64,000 bases of DNA from Flagellimonas algicola. GTDB taxonomy: Bacteria; Bacteroidota; Bacteroidia; Flavobacteriales; Flavobacteriaceae. The stretch spans positions 1,054,001 through 1,118,000 of the forward strand of contig NZ_VCNI01000002.1 in NCBI RefSeq assembly GCF_005937185.1, read 5' to 3'. Positions 50,588-59,537 of the stretch are shown one piece after another (within the stretch, counting starts at the first letter, position 1; every line of letters starts with the position of its first letter). Position numbers and translations under genes: made by a program. Under the pieces are notes generated by a model. The model did no database searches. It was not told the DNA's origin and saw nothing but the letters and a program-made list of their open reading frames with translations.

Positions 50588-52249
50588 TTATACCTGTGTT
50601 TTTACGTCAAGTGTTTCCAACATACGCTTCACTATTTGTTCTGCATAGGCATCGCCCCTTTCATGATAGATGATTACCTGCTGTACAAATCCTTTACCTC
50701 CAAAGCACAAAATCATATATTCAATTTTGGCAGATTTCTTGGTCACCGGATTTTCGAACGAACCCGACCCATAGGTTTTTAAACCGGCCACTCCAGATTT
50801 TGTATTGAACTCATCAGTCTTGGTCAACATATTTCTTACCCCCATACTTTCAAATTGGGCCAGATTGGCCTCGACCACTGCTTCAAAATTGGGGTCTACA
50901 GCTTCCTTATAAGTGGTAGAGTTGGTCGAAACAGAAAATAGACCGTCCACTTTTCCATTCATAAAAGTTTGGTGGGATTTGATCACTTCAGCCGCCTCCT
51001 TGGGCAATTCCACTTCTTGTCGAATCAACACCTGGGGAGTTTCAATTTCTATTGGCGGATAACCATAGGAGCTGGCAACCCATTCGCCTTCCAGCAAGTC
51101 TTTGGTAGGATGACCAAAAACCGTATCCTTTACTTCTTTGAATCCAAAATAGAGCACGGAAGATACTCCGCCAATCACAACGAGTCCAGCAAAAATGGCT
51201 GCTGCCAGGATAATACGGTACCGTTGTTTTTTCTTGGCTAATTCCAGCTGATATTCCTCAGTAAGCATGAGTTCCTCTTCCGTGGGTTCCGGTAAGGCAT
51301 CATGTGTCTTGACCACAATCTGCTCCACCATTTTCCGATCTTCCTCTGCCACAGAAGTGGATGGCCTTGACTTGGCAAATTTGACCAAGTCAGCGGTTTG
51401 GAGAATTTTTTGGAATTGAACAATGGTCTCGTGCTCCAAGTCCAATTGACCTGCATCCTTGAGCATTTCCAATTTGGAAATAAGCTGAGCGGTAGTACTT
51501 TCCAGTGCGGTAACATGAACATCTTCTTCCAAATAGGAACGTACAATGTCCGTTAGTTCAGAATAGTACTTTTTGTATTCGTCCTGAATTAAATATCTCG
51601 AATTCTCTAGCTTTTTTAGCTCCAACAACGCTCGGTCATAAGGAGGTAGCAACGCTTCTTTTTCTTCCTCGGTCAATGGCTTTTTTCTTAAAAAGAACCA
51701 ATAGACCAATCCGCCAACAATTAACAGAGCCAAAAACACCCAAAGCAATATCATCCATATTTTGGCGTAGCTTTTATCCACTTCGATCAGCGGTTTGATG
51801 TCGTACATTTTTTGTTTGGTGGTATCCACCACAACATCGGCAACTTTAATGTTAAAGGAATCTGTGAAAAAGGGTTGTTCATTAATGGCAATACGTTGGG
51901 GCGGAATGGTATACGACCCACTATCAAATTGCGTTAATGCATATATCTGCTGTAGGATTACCCTATTGTTGATTTTGACTGTATCCTGCATTATGGCCTC
52001 CACGGACTCCAAAGGGGAAAAGGTTTGTCCTTCTGGGAAGTGGACTACGTTTAGGGAATCGGTTTCAACAGTTATGGTATACTCTATTTGCTCCCCTATT
52101 TTGATACCCGTAGTATCAATTACTGCAGTGACCTTGGAAGCTTGTGAAAACCCATGGGAAGGAAGTAATAAGAGGCATAGTAAAATCATACTGTAAAGCA
52201 GTAAGGATTTTCTTTGAACTTCCAATATGGGGGAACCTATCTGCAACAT
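50588..52249 (-). CDS. Hypothetical BatD-like membrane protein
   Basis: A 553-residue protein in the Bat operon: signal peptide (ends GFSQ), an Ig-like region (residues of about 40-150: VTAVIDTTGIKIGEQIEYTI), a transmembrane helix near 170-190, a cytoplasmic helical region, and a second helix near 346-368 followed by a C-terminal domain. It resembles BatD in the N-terminal half but is a separate gene. Its start overlaps the DUF58 stop by 1 base (TAATG). Function unknown; no catalytic motif. Confidence 0.78.
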   Translation of the reverse strand: MLQIGSPILEVQRKSLLLYSMILLCLLLLPSHGFSQASKVTAVIDTTGIKIGEQIEYTITVETDSLNVVHFPEGQTFSPLESVEAIMQDTVKINNRVILQQIYALTQFDSGSYTIPPQRIAINEQPFFTDSFNIKVADVVVDTTKQKMYDIKPLIEVDKSYAKIWMILLWVFLALLIVGGLVYWFFLRKKPLTEEEKEALLPPYDRALLELKKLENSRYLIQDEYKKYYSELTDIVRSYLEEDVHVTALESTTAQLISKLEMLKDAGQLDLEHETIVQFQKILQTADLVKFAKSRPSTSVAEEDRKMVEQIVVKTHDALPEPTEEELMLTEEYQLELAKKKQRYRIILAAAIFAGLVVIGGVSSVLYFGFKEVKDTVFGHPTKDLLEGEWVASSYGYPPIEIETPQVLIRQEVELPKEAAEVIKSHQTFMNGKVDGLFSVSTNSTTYKEAVDPNFEAVVEANLAQFESMGVRNMLTKTDEFNTKSGVAGLKTYGSGSFENPVTKKSAKIEYMILCFGGKGFVQQVIIYHERGDAYAEQIVKRMLETLDVKTQV

Positions 52250-53115
52250 TATCCTCTTCGTTTAAAGTAGCCCAACAATTTTTTCACATAACTTTCATCC
52301 ACGCGGCAATTGATTACACCACAACCGGATTTGGTAAAGGAATCCATGAAGTACTCCACTTTATCCTTATGGAAGGTGCCATAGGCGTTCCGTACTTTTT
52401 TGGACCGTGTGTTCACCAGTTGGAGTGTTCCAGTTTCAGCATCAAGCATTTGTACCATACCCAAATTAGGAATGGATTCTTCCTTGGCATCATAGACCCT
52501 AATCCCGGTAACATCGTGTTTATTGCCAACAATACGTAGAGTGTTGTCATAGTCATCGGTAATGAAGTCGGATAGTACAAAAACAATCGCTTTTTTCTTC
52601 ATCACATTGCTCAAGAATTTGAGAGCTTCTGCAATATTGGTTTCACTGCTATTGGGGGTAAACTCCAACAGTTCCCGAATAATTCGAAGTACATGGCTTT
52701 TCCCTTTTTTGGGCGGGATAAACAGTTCAACCTCATCCGAAAATAGGATTAAACCGACTTTGTCATTATTTTGAAGGGCCGAGAAAGCCAGCGTGGCTGA
52801 AATTTCAGTAATCACCTCTTTCTTGAATTGGTTGGTGGTTCCAAACAGCTCGGAGCCACTTACATCAACCATCAGCATCATGGTAAGTTCCCGCTCTTCC
52901 TCAAAAACCTTTACATAGGGTTCATTATATCTAGCAGTTACATTCCAATCTATGGTTCTTACATCATCCCCAAATTGATATTGCCTTACTTCGCTGAAGG
53001 TCATACCCCTACCTTTAAAGGTAGAATGGTATTCCCCACCAAAGATATGGTCGGAAAGACGCCGGGTCTTTATTTCAATTTTACGGACTTTTTTAAGTAA
53101 CTCTTTCGTATCCAT
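52249..53115 (-). CDS. DUF58 / VWA-like protein of the MoxR system
   Basis: A 288-residue cytoplasmic protein. The DUF58 signature GRGMTFSEVRQYQFGDDVRT lies at residues of about 32-51, and a MIDAS-like DVSGS (MLMVDVSGSELFG) follows near residue 90. DUF58 proteins are the usual partner of MoxR ATPases. It is 83 bases downstream of moxR and overlaps the next gene by 1 base. Confidence 0.92.
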   Translation of the reverse strand: MDTKELLKKVRKIEIKTRRLSDHIFGGEYHSTFKGRGMTFSEVRQYQFGDDVRTIDWNVTARYNEPYVKVFEEERELTMMLMVDVSGSELFGTTNQFKKEVITEISATLAFSALQNNDKVGLILFSDEVELFIPPKKGKSHVLRIIRELLEFTPNSSETNIAEALKFLSNVMKKKAIVFVLSDFITDDYDNTLRIVGNKHDVTGIRVYDAKEESIPNLGMVQMLDAETGTLQLVNTRSKKVRNAYGTFHKDKVEYFMDSFTKSGCGVINCRVDESYVKKLLGYFKRRG

Positions 53116-53198
53116 CAGTAAGCAAACCGTATTTAGGTTTCAGTTTTAGGTGATGGTAGGTTGTTGTTGCGAGATCACCTGTAAGGCCAAAGTTCCTG

Positions 53199-54200
53199 CT
53201 AAGGAACTTCTACCTCATTGACAATCTTGTTGATGATCTCTTCGGAAGTGATGTTCTCAGCTTCGGCTTCGTAGGTGATCCCAATACGGTGCCTTAGTAC
53301 GTCATGCACAACAGCCCTTACATCTTCTGGGATAACATATCCTCTTCGTTTAATAAATGCATAGCATTTAGAGGCGTTGGCCAAATTGATACTTCCCCGC
53401 GGAGAGGCACCAAAACTGATTAGGGGTTTTAAATTTTCTAGATTGTATTTTTCAGGATAACGGGTTGCAAACACCAAATCCAGGATATATTTTTCAATTT
53501 TTTCATCCATGTAGACCTCCCTTACCGTTTGTTGTGCACTCAATATTTGTTTTAGGGACACTACAGGCTTCACAGCTTCTGTTTCACCTTTAAGGTTTTG
53601 CCTAATAATGAGCTGCTCCTCGTTAAGTTTGGGATAATCAATTACGGTTTTCAGCATAAAACGGTCTACCTGTGCTTCAGGCAGCGGGTAAGTTCCCTCT
53701 TGTTCCACCGGGTTTTGTGTGGCCATTACCAAAAAGGGAGCATCCAGTTTAAAAGTCTCATCCCCAATGGTTACCTGTTTTTCCTGCATGGCTTCCAAAA
53801 GGGCCGATTGCACTTTGGCAGGCGCCCTGTTAATTTCATCCGCTAGGACAAAGTTGGCAAAAATGGGCCCTTTCTTTATGGAAAAATCATTTTCCTTCAT
53901 ATTATAGATCAAGGTACCCACCACATCGGCCGGTAATAGGTCAGGCGTAAATTGAATTCTACTGAAAACGCCTTTAACCGCTTTGGAAAGGGTATTGATA
54001 GCCAAAGTTTTGGCCAGTCCAGGAACACCTTCCAAAAGGATATGCCCTTGGCCCAATAGCCCAATAAGCAGTCGTTCCACCATATGTTTTTGCCCAATGA
54101 TGGCCTTGTTCATTTCCTGTGTGAGCAGGTCAATAAAAGCACTTTCCTGGGCAATTTTCTCATTCACAGCACTAATATCTATAGTAGTGTTTTCTTCCAT
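53199..54200 (-). CDS. MoxR-family AAA+ ATPase
   Basis: A 333-residue ATPase. Walker A is GVPGLAKT (LLEGVPGLAKTLAINTL), Walker B is FVLADEINRAPAKVQSALLE, sensor residues follow in MATQNPVEQEGTYPLPEAQ, and a C-terminal lid domain is present. MoxR ATPases act as chaperones for VWA-domain partners, here DUF58, BatA and BatB. It is the first gene of the eight-gene Bat operon. Confidence 0.95.
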   Translation of the reverse strand: MEENTTIDISAVNEKIAQESAFIDLLTQEMNKAIIGQKHMVERLLIGLLGQGHILLEGVPGLAKTLAINTLSKAVKGVFSRIQFTPDLLPADVVGTLIYNMKENDFSIKKGPIFANFVLADEINRAPAKVQSALLEAMQEKQVTIGDETFKLDAPFLVMATQNPVEQEGTYPLPEAQVDRFMLKTVIDYPKLNEEQLIIRQNLKGETEAVKPVVSLKQILSAQQTVREVYMDEKIEKYILDLVFATRYPEKYNLENLKPLISFGASPRGSINLANASKCYAFIKRRGYVIPEDVRAVVHDVLRHRIGITYEAEAENITSEEIINKIVNEVEVP

Positions 54201-54357
54201 ATAACCTTTTATTCTTTAGGTATTTCTGTCAATTTTTTTCTAGATGTGCAAAATGAAAATTAATTTAAAATCCATCTGTTAATTAATGGTTAAAAAAATC
54301 CGCGGAGGCCCAGTTTTGTGAAGGTTTTAAGGGTTTAATTTTATACTTTCACCTTTC

Positions 54358-55230
54358 ATGCAAAGTACAGAGAAATTTTCCAAAGTTTTTGTTGGAACCA
54401 TGACGTGGGGGAGTTGGGGGAAACAACTTTCCAAACAAGGGATGATCGGACTAATGGAACATTGTCTGGAAAACGGACTTACCACTTTTGATCATGCGGA
54501 TATTTATGGGGACTACACCACCGAGGCTGAATTTGGCAAAGCCTTTGCCGAAAGCGGAATAGATCGGACGCAAATTCAGCTGGTATCCAAGTGCGGTATC
54601 CAGATGACATCCGGCAGGGACAACCACCTGAAGCATTATGAATATGGAAAGGACTACATTATTTGGTCTGCCGAGGAGTCTTTGCGTAAATTAAATACGG
54701 AATATTTGGATTTGTTCCTGTTGCACCGCCCCAGTCCGTTAATGCATCCTTCGGAAATTGGAGAGGCTATTGACCACTTATTGGAGAGCGGAAAAATCAG
54801 ACAATTTGGGGTGTCCAATTTTACACCATCACAGATTGCCTTGTTGGAAAGTGTGGTTGAAGTTAAGGCCAATCAGGTTGAATTTTCTTTGACGCATACG
54901 GCGCCAATGTACGATGGAACTTTTGATGACTGCTTGGCCAATAAAAGGTTGACCATGGCATGGAGTCCTTTGGGACAAGTATTCCGAGAGGAAAACGCGC
55001 AAACAGTGCGAATAAATAAAACGCTGTCCCAGCTTGTTGATAAATATGGAGTTGACGAAAGTCAAGTTCTTTTGGCTTGGATGTTAAGACATCCTGCCGT
55101 TCCCAGGCCTGTTATTGGAACCACCACCAAGGAAAGAATAAATTCATCGGCCAAAGCCGCACAATTGGATTTGGAATTACAAGATTGGTTTGCCCTACTG
55201 GAAGCAAGCCAAGGGCACGAAGTACCTTAA
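54358..55230 (+). CDS. Aldo/keto reductase
   Basis: A 290-residue NADPH-dependent oxidoreductase of the AKR family. Catalytic D45, Y50 (FDHADIYGDYTTE) and K78 (LVSKCGIQ) are present; the cofactor-binding C-terminal block is PVIGTTTKERINSS. It resembles the YdhF-type reductases. The substrate cannot be told. A downstream SDR gene begins 9 bases later, so the two probably form a unit for reducing related carbonyls. It is divergent from the Bat operon. Confidence 0.92.
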   Translation: MQSTEKFSKVFVGTMTWGSWGKQLSKQGMIGLMEHCLENGLTTFDHADIYGDYTTEAEFGKAFAESGIDRTQIQLVSKCGIQMTSGRDNHLKHYEYGKDYIIWSAEESLRKLNTEYLDLFLLHRPSPLMHPSEIGEAIDHLLESGKIRQFGVSNFTPSQIALLESVVEVKANQVEFSLTHTAPMYDGTFDDCLANKRLTMAWSPLGQVFREENAQTVRINKTLSQLVDKYGVDESQVLLAWMLRHPAVPRPVIGTTTKERINSSAKAAQLDLELQDWFALLEASQGHEVP

Positions 55231-55239
55231 ACTTTATTT

Positions 55240-55998
55240 ATGGAATTGAAGACTGCATTGATAACGGGAGCCACCAGTGGAATTGGCAAAGCAACCGCCG
55301 AGCTTTTGGCAAAGAACGGATTTAATTTAGTGTTGTGCGGCCGACGCACAGATCGTTTAGACCAACTTCGGAATACATTGGGCGCACAAACAGGTGTTCA
55401 CACCCTAACTTTTGATGTTAGAAATCGAGAGGAAGTTATTAAGGCTTTGGAAAGTTTGCCCCAAAACTTTTCCCAGATAGATGTGTTGATCAATAATGCT
55501 GGTAATGCCCATGGGATGGATCTTATTGATTCTGGAAATATGGACGATTGGGATGCCATGTTGGATATTAATGTAAAGGGGTTGCTTCATGTTTCCAAGG
55601 CCATCATGCCACAGATGGTGGAAAGAAAGGCAGGGCATATAATCAATATTGGATCTTTGGCCGGCAAGGAAGTATACCCAAAGGGAAATGTATATTGTGC
55701 AAGTAAATTTGCAGTTGATGCCATAAATCAAGGGATGCGAATTGATCTTAACGAGCATGGTATTCGAGTGGGAGCGGTAAATCCAGGTCTAGTGGAAACG
55801 GAATTCAGTGATGTTCGGTTTAAAGGTGATACTGATCGGGCCAAAACCGTTTATCAAGGGTATCAAGCACTAAAGGCGGAAGATATAGCGGACATCATTC
55901 ACTTTGTAATTTCAAGACCATATCATGTAAATATTGCCGACTTGTTGGTGTTGCCAACCGCGCAAGCAAGCAGTACAATCGTGAACAAAACAGTGTAG
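55240..55998 (+). CDS. Short-chain dehydrogenase/reductase (YdfG-like)
   Basis: A 252-residue classical SDR. TGATSGIG at 9-16, NNAG at 85-88, catalytic S139, Y152 and K156 (YCASK) are present. The pattern (LCGRRTDRLDQLRN, DVLINNAGNAHG) is that of the YdfG/serine-3-dehydrogenase branch, which oxidises L-allo-threonine, serine or 3-hydroxy acids. It lies 9 bases after the aldo/keto reductase gene. Confidence 0.92.
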   Translation: MELKTALITGATSGIGKATAELLAKNGFNLVLCGRRTDRLDQLRNTLGAQTGVHTLTFDVRNREEVIKALESLPQNFSQIDVLINNAGNAHGMDLIDSGNMDDWDAMLDINVKGLLHVSKAIMPQMVERKAGHIINIGSLAGKEVYPKGNVYCASKFAVDAINQGMRIDLNEHGIRVGAVNPGLVETEFSDVRFKGDTDRAKTVYQGYQALKAEDIADIIHFVISRPYHVNIADLLVLPTAQASSTIVNKTV

Positions 55999-56049
55999 TG
56001 TTTCGGGATACGGGTTGAAAGTTGGGTGCAGAAGTTAAATAGTTGAGAA

Positions 56050-56430
56050 ATGAAGGGTTTTGAGGAATTGGAAGTTTGGAACATGTCCCGAGAATTGTGC
56101 AATGAAGTTTGGCAAATTATGCTGCATACAACCCTGGCAAAAGATTTTGAATTAAAAAATCAAATGAATTCGGCTTCAGGTTCGGTTATGGACAATATTG
56201 CAGAAGGATATGAAAGAAATGGCAATCGAGAGTTTATTCAGTTTTTAAGCATATCCAAAGCATCTTGTGGAGAGCTTCGTTCGCAATTGTACAGGTGTTT
56301 GGACAGAAGACATATTTCGCAAAAACAATTTGACGTTATTTATAATATGACATTGACCTTGGGTAAGAAATTAGGCGCTTTTATGTCTTATTTAAAGAAA
56401 TCTGAAAGAAAGGGTTCTAAATATGATTGA
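56050..56430 (+). CDS. Four-helix-bundle protein (S23/IVP type)
   Basis: A 126-residue helical protein of the family originally found within 23S rRNA intervening sequences. The core (FEELEVWNMSRELCNEVWQI, NIAEGYERNGNREFIQFL, ISKASCGELRSQLYRCLDRR) is clear. No rRNA sequence is nearby, so this is a free-standing copy, as is common in Bacteroidota. No function is established for most such copies. It lies 45 bases before an AlbA_2 gene. Confidence 0.88.
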   Translation: MKGFEELEVWNMSRELCNEVWQIMLHTTLAKDFELKNQMNSASGSVMDNIAEGYERNGNREFIQFLSISKASCGELRSQLYRCLDRRHISQKQFDVIYNMTLTLGKKLGAFMSYLKKSERKGSKYD

Positions 56431-56475
56431 CCAAGTAACGCGAAACTTGTAACGCACCTCCCGAAACTAAAGAAA

Positions 56476-57612
56476 ATGATCAACAAACGCCTTCTGGTTA
56501 AAAACCTGCTTGCCCATAATGATGAAAATAGTTTTTACGATAAAAAACGATTCATTGCCATTGGGGAAAAGGAAGGGAAGGCGAAATTTTTAAAACACGT
56601 TTGTGCCCTTGCCAACAGCAACCCTAAAAACAATTCTTTTATTGTTGTTGGGGTGGAGGATGAAGACAATAAAATTGTTGGGGTTGATTTTTTTGACGAC
56701 AGCAAAATCCAAAATCTGGTCAACGCCTATTTGGATAATCCGCCCATAATTTCATATGAGAACATTCCCTTTCCGCATCTTCCAGAAGGCAAAGTAGTGG
56801 GTCTGGTAACCATTCGTTCCAATGGCAAGGTATGTGCACTTCGGAAAAATATCTGGAAATACTATGGCGGAGCTGTTTTTTTCAGGGAGGGAAGTATAAG
56901 TCTTCCCAAAGCTTTTGATATTGAGCTCAAGGACATCAATTCAGATGCAGTGGCCACGATAGAGCAGCATGCACGCAATAATATTGAATTGACCTTGGAT
57001 GCCGTCATCAATTTCATAAATAACAGACATGCCGACCTGACAAGCGATTACAAAGTATTTAAGGAACAGTTTGTGGTTTGTTGGGCGGGAAATAAAAAAA
57101 GCGTTAATAACAAGACCTACTTTTCCAGGGTGGATATTGAACTGATCAACGAGCAGGTCAAATTATTTTATTCCGCCTTGGATGAAATCACGATAGACTA
57201 TACCGAAGATTCCTTTACCATGTTGGAGTTTGTGCAATTGGGATTGGGAGCCGAACAAAAATACTACCCCTTGGAAGAAATGGTAATTACTTTTTCTGAA
57301 AACGGGAAATACACCATCAACAGCAAACTGGTATTTGAACCACCCCAATACGACAAGAAAACATTGCATCATGTATTGAACACCAACAATACCCTTTTGC
57401 AAAAATTGGAAAAGAACATGGAGCTCAACAAAGTTGAGACTGCAGATTTGATGCATTTGCCCGCCACCTACCTCATCTGCTATCTCAATGGATTTGAAGA
57501 GGCCAAGGAGCAAATGGAACAAGCCCGGGCACTCCTAAAACGCCAGGATGCCAATATCTATCAATCGCTGAAAGAATCGTTGCGAATACTCCGGAAGGTA
57601 AGATACAATTAA
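56476..57612 (+). CDS. AlbA_2 (Schlafen-like) ATP-binding domain protein
   Basis: A 378-residue cytoplasmic protein. The N-terminal 140 residues match the AlbA_2/divergent AAA-4 domain: KFLKHVCALANSNPKNNSFI with VVGVEDEDNKIVGVDFFDD and VGLVTIRSNGKVCAL. The remaining 240 residues are helical and not recognised. Some relatives are nucleic-acid-binding regulators or defence proteins; there is no evidence for either here. It overlaps the end of the convergent amylosucrase-like gene by 4 bases. Confidence 0.8.
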   Translation: MINKRLLVKNLLAHNDENSFYDKKRFIAIGEKEGKAKFLKHVCALANSNPKNNSFIVVGVEDEDNKIVGVDFFDDSKIQNLVNAYLDNPPIISYENIPFPHLPEGKVVGLVTIRSNGKVCALRKNIWKYYGGAVFFREGSISLPKAFDIELKDINSDAVATIEQHARNNIELTLDAVINFINNRHADLTSDYKVFKEQFVVCWAGNKKSVNNKTYFSRVDIELINEQVKLFYSALDEITIDYTEDSFTMLEFVQLGLGAEQKYYPLEEMVITFSENGKYTINSKLVFEPPQYDKKTLHHVLNTNNTLLQKLEKNMELNKVETADLMHLPATYLICYLNGFEEAKEQMEQARALLKRQDANIYQSLKESLRILRKVRYN

Positions 57613-59537
57613 GATTTTTTAAGCCAGATCATTTGATAGGGCTGGAGTTCCAACAACCCACTTTTTACATCAATTTTTTTATCAACTACCAGATCTTTTG
57701 GATTTCCTTTGGTGAAATAGCCCAACTTCATTAACCAACCTGAATCAATTACTTGTGGATTTTCATCAAAATTGCAGATTACCATAATCCCCTCCTTGGC
57801 GCCGTGGGTTCTTTCAAAAATCAACATATGATTATTACCGGTCTGATGCAGAACTAGATTGTTGGAATCGGCCAAAGCGGGGTTGGCCTTACGGACAGCG
57901 ATAAGATGCTTAAGGGTATAATAAACTTGGCTCTGGGGTAAATCCTCATTTCCAAGTTTTTTAACCATGGTCCAATCTTGCTGGGGACGATTCACCCATC
58001 TGCTATCCCCATTTTTGCTGGAATCTTTGGTATAGGAGTAATCGTTTAAAGTGGCAATTTCATCCCCTGCATAAATCATGGGAATTCCGCCAAAAGAGAG
58101 GATAATTCCGTGTAGCAAATTGATTTTGGAAATAGCTTTTTCAATTAGGTCTTTGTCCCCATTTTCCAAAGCTGATTCCAAGCCCAATAAAGAGGCGGCG
58201 CTGCCCGTGATTCTTCCGTCACCCGTTTTGGGATTGTACATGAATAGCAATCCTTTGGCGGGAGACCAATCCAGTTTTTGACAATAATAATCCAATAAGA
58301 ATTTCCGGTGCTGTTGTGGATTCCATCCCATCTCATGGATAAAAGAATCATCGTATCCTAAACCTATGTCATCATGGCAACGGATGTAATTGATCCAGGT
58401 GCATTCTTTTGGTTTTGGGTGAACTTCGGTAAGGCTTTTATACAGCAGCCCTGTTTTTTTGGTGGCTATGGAGTTCCATAAAAGAGCCATTAGCGATGCG
58501 TTGTAGGCTACTTCGCACTCATTGCCCAGTTTTGGCCCTTCACCAAAATATTTGATGATATCCTTGGGAGCTACAATGGCTTCCGCCAAAAAAATAGTAC
58601 CAGGAGCAACCACCTGGAGACACATGCGGAACAAGGACACCAAGTTGTGGGCTTCGGGCAAATTTTGGGAGATGGTCCCTATTTTCTTCCATAAGAATGC
58701 CAAGGCGTCAAACCGAACCACATCAACACCCAAATTCACCATTTTGACCAAATTGGTCAGCATCTCCATAAAAACTTCTGGGTTGGTATAGTTAAGATCC
58801 CACTGATAGCCGTTGAAAACGGTCATCACCCAGCGATCCATTTCGGGGACATATGTAAAATTGCCTGGAGACGTTTCTGGGAATACTTCCGGAAGCACCT
58901 TCTCAAAGGCATCTGGTATTACCCTGTCTTCAAAGGTGTAGTAGTAATCCAGGTATTTTTGCTCTCCTTTTTTGGCCTTTTTTGCCCAAGGATACTCATC
59001 TGAGGTGTGGTTCACTACAAAATCCAACATCAATAAAATACCGTGTTTCCTAAAGGCAGTGGTTAATTTTAGCAGATCTTCTTGGGAGCCATACTTTTTA
59101 TCGACTTTTAGATAACTGTTAACCGCATATCCGCCATCACTTTCTCCCTTAGGGCGTGTGGTAATGGGCATTACATGGATAAAATTAACTCCTAGATCCT
59201 TCAAATAGGATATCTTTTTATGTAATCCCTTCAAATCTTTGTTGAAGTTTTCCACATACAATTGCATCCCCACAATGTTCTCGCTTTGGTACCAAGATTC
59301 GGCTTCCAGGCGCTCAAGATCCTGACGCTGAAGTTCGTCTGGCCGGAGGGCATATAACTTGGGTAAAAGTTTTAGAAGGTTATCAAAATCCTTACCATGC
59401 TTATCTACGGGATATAGCGAAAAGAAGAGCTGTTGGATCAAACTAAGATTGGTACTTAGTCTTAGATCAAAAAGTGCCTCTGGGGTTTTGACATTCAGCC
59501 GATTTGAAACGAGCTTATGTAAAGCAGCTTGGTTCAT
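57609..59537 (-). CDS. Amylosucrase-like glycoside hydrolase (GH13)
   Basis: A 642-residue enzyme close in length and motifs to amylosucrase, which splits sucrose and transfers glucose to glucan. Catalytic residues are nucleophile D277 (GVDVVRFDALAFLWK), acid/base E319 (FLAEAIVAPKD) and D389 (IRCHDDIG). D134 in GESDGGYAVNSY is the counterpart of the residue that helps fix sucrose in amylosucrase. There is no signal peptide, so it is cytoplasmic. The start shares one base with the sugar kinase stop, and a kinase for the released fructose is what this enzyme would need. Confidence 0.85.
   Translation of the reverse strand: MNQAALHKLVSNRLNVKTPEALFDLRLSTNLSLIQQLFFSLYPVDKHGKDFDNLLKLLPKLYALRPDELQRQDLERLEAESWYQSENIVGMQLYVENFNKDLKGLHKKISYLKDLGVNFIHVMPITTRPKGESDGGYAVNSYLKVDKKYGSQEDLLKLTTAFRKHGILLMLDFVVNHTSDEYPWAKKAKKGEQKYLDYYYTFEDRVIPDAFEKVLPEVFPETSPGNFTYVPEMDRWVMTVFNGYQWDLNYTNPEVFMEMLTNLVKMVNLGVDVVRFDALAFLWKKIGTISQNLPEAHNLVSLFRMCLQVVAPGTIFLAEAIVAPKDIIKYFGEGPKLGNECEVAYNASLMALLWNSIATKKTGLLYKSLTEVHPKPKECTWINYIRCHDDIGLGYDDSFIHEMGWNPQQHRKFLLDYYCQKLDWSPAKGLLFMYNPKTGDGRITGSAASLLGLESALENGDKDLIEKAISKINLLHGIILSFGGIPMIYAGDEIATLNDYSYTKDSSKNGDSRWVNRPQQDWTMVKKLGNEDLPQSQVYYTLKHLIAVRKANPALADSNNLVLHQTGNNHMLIFERTHGAKEGIMVICNFDENPQVIDSGWLMKLGYFTKGNPKDLVVDKKIDVKSGLLELQPYQMIWLKKS

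Noticed and set aside
56050-56430. Four-helix protein as a sign of a nearby 23S rRNA intervening sequence
   Set aside because: No rRNA sequence flanks it; neighbours are protein genes.
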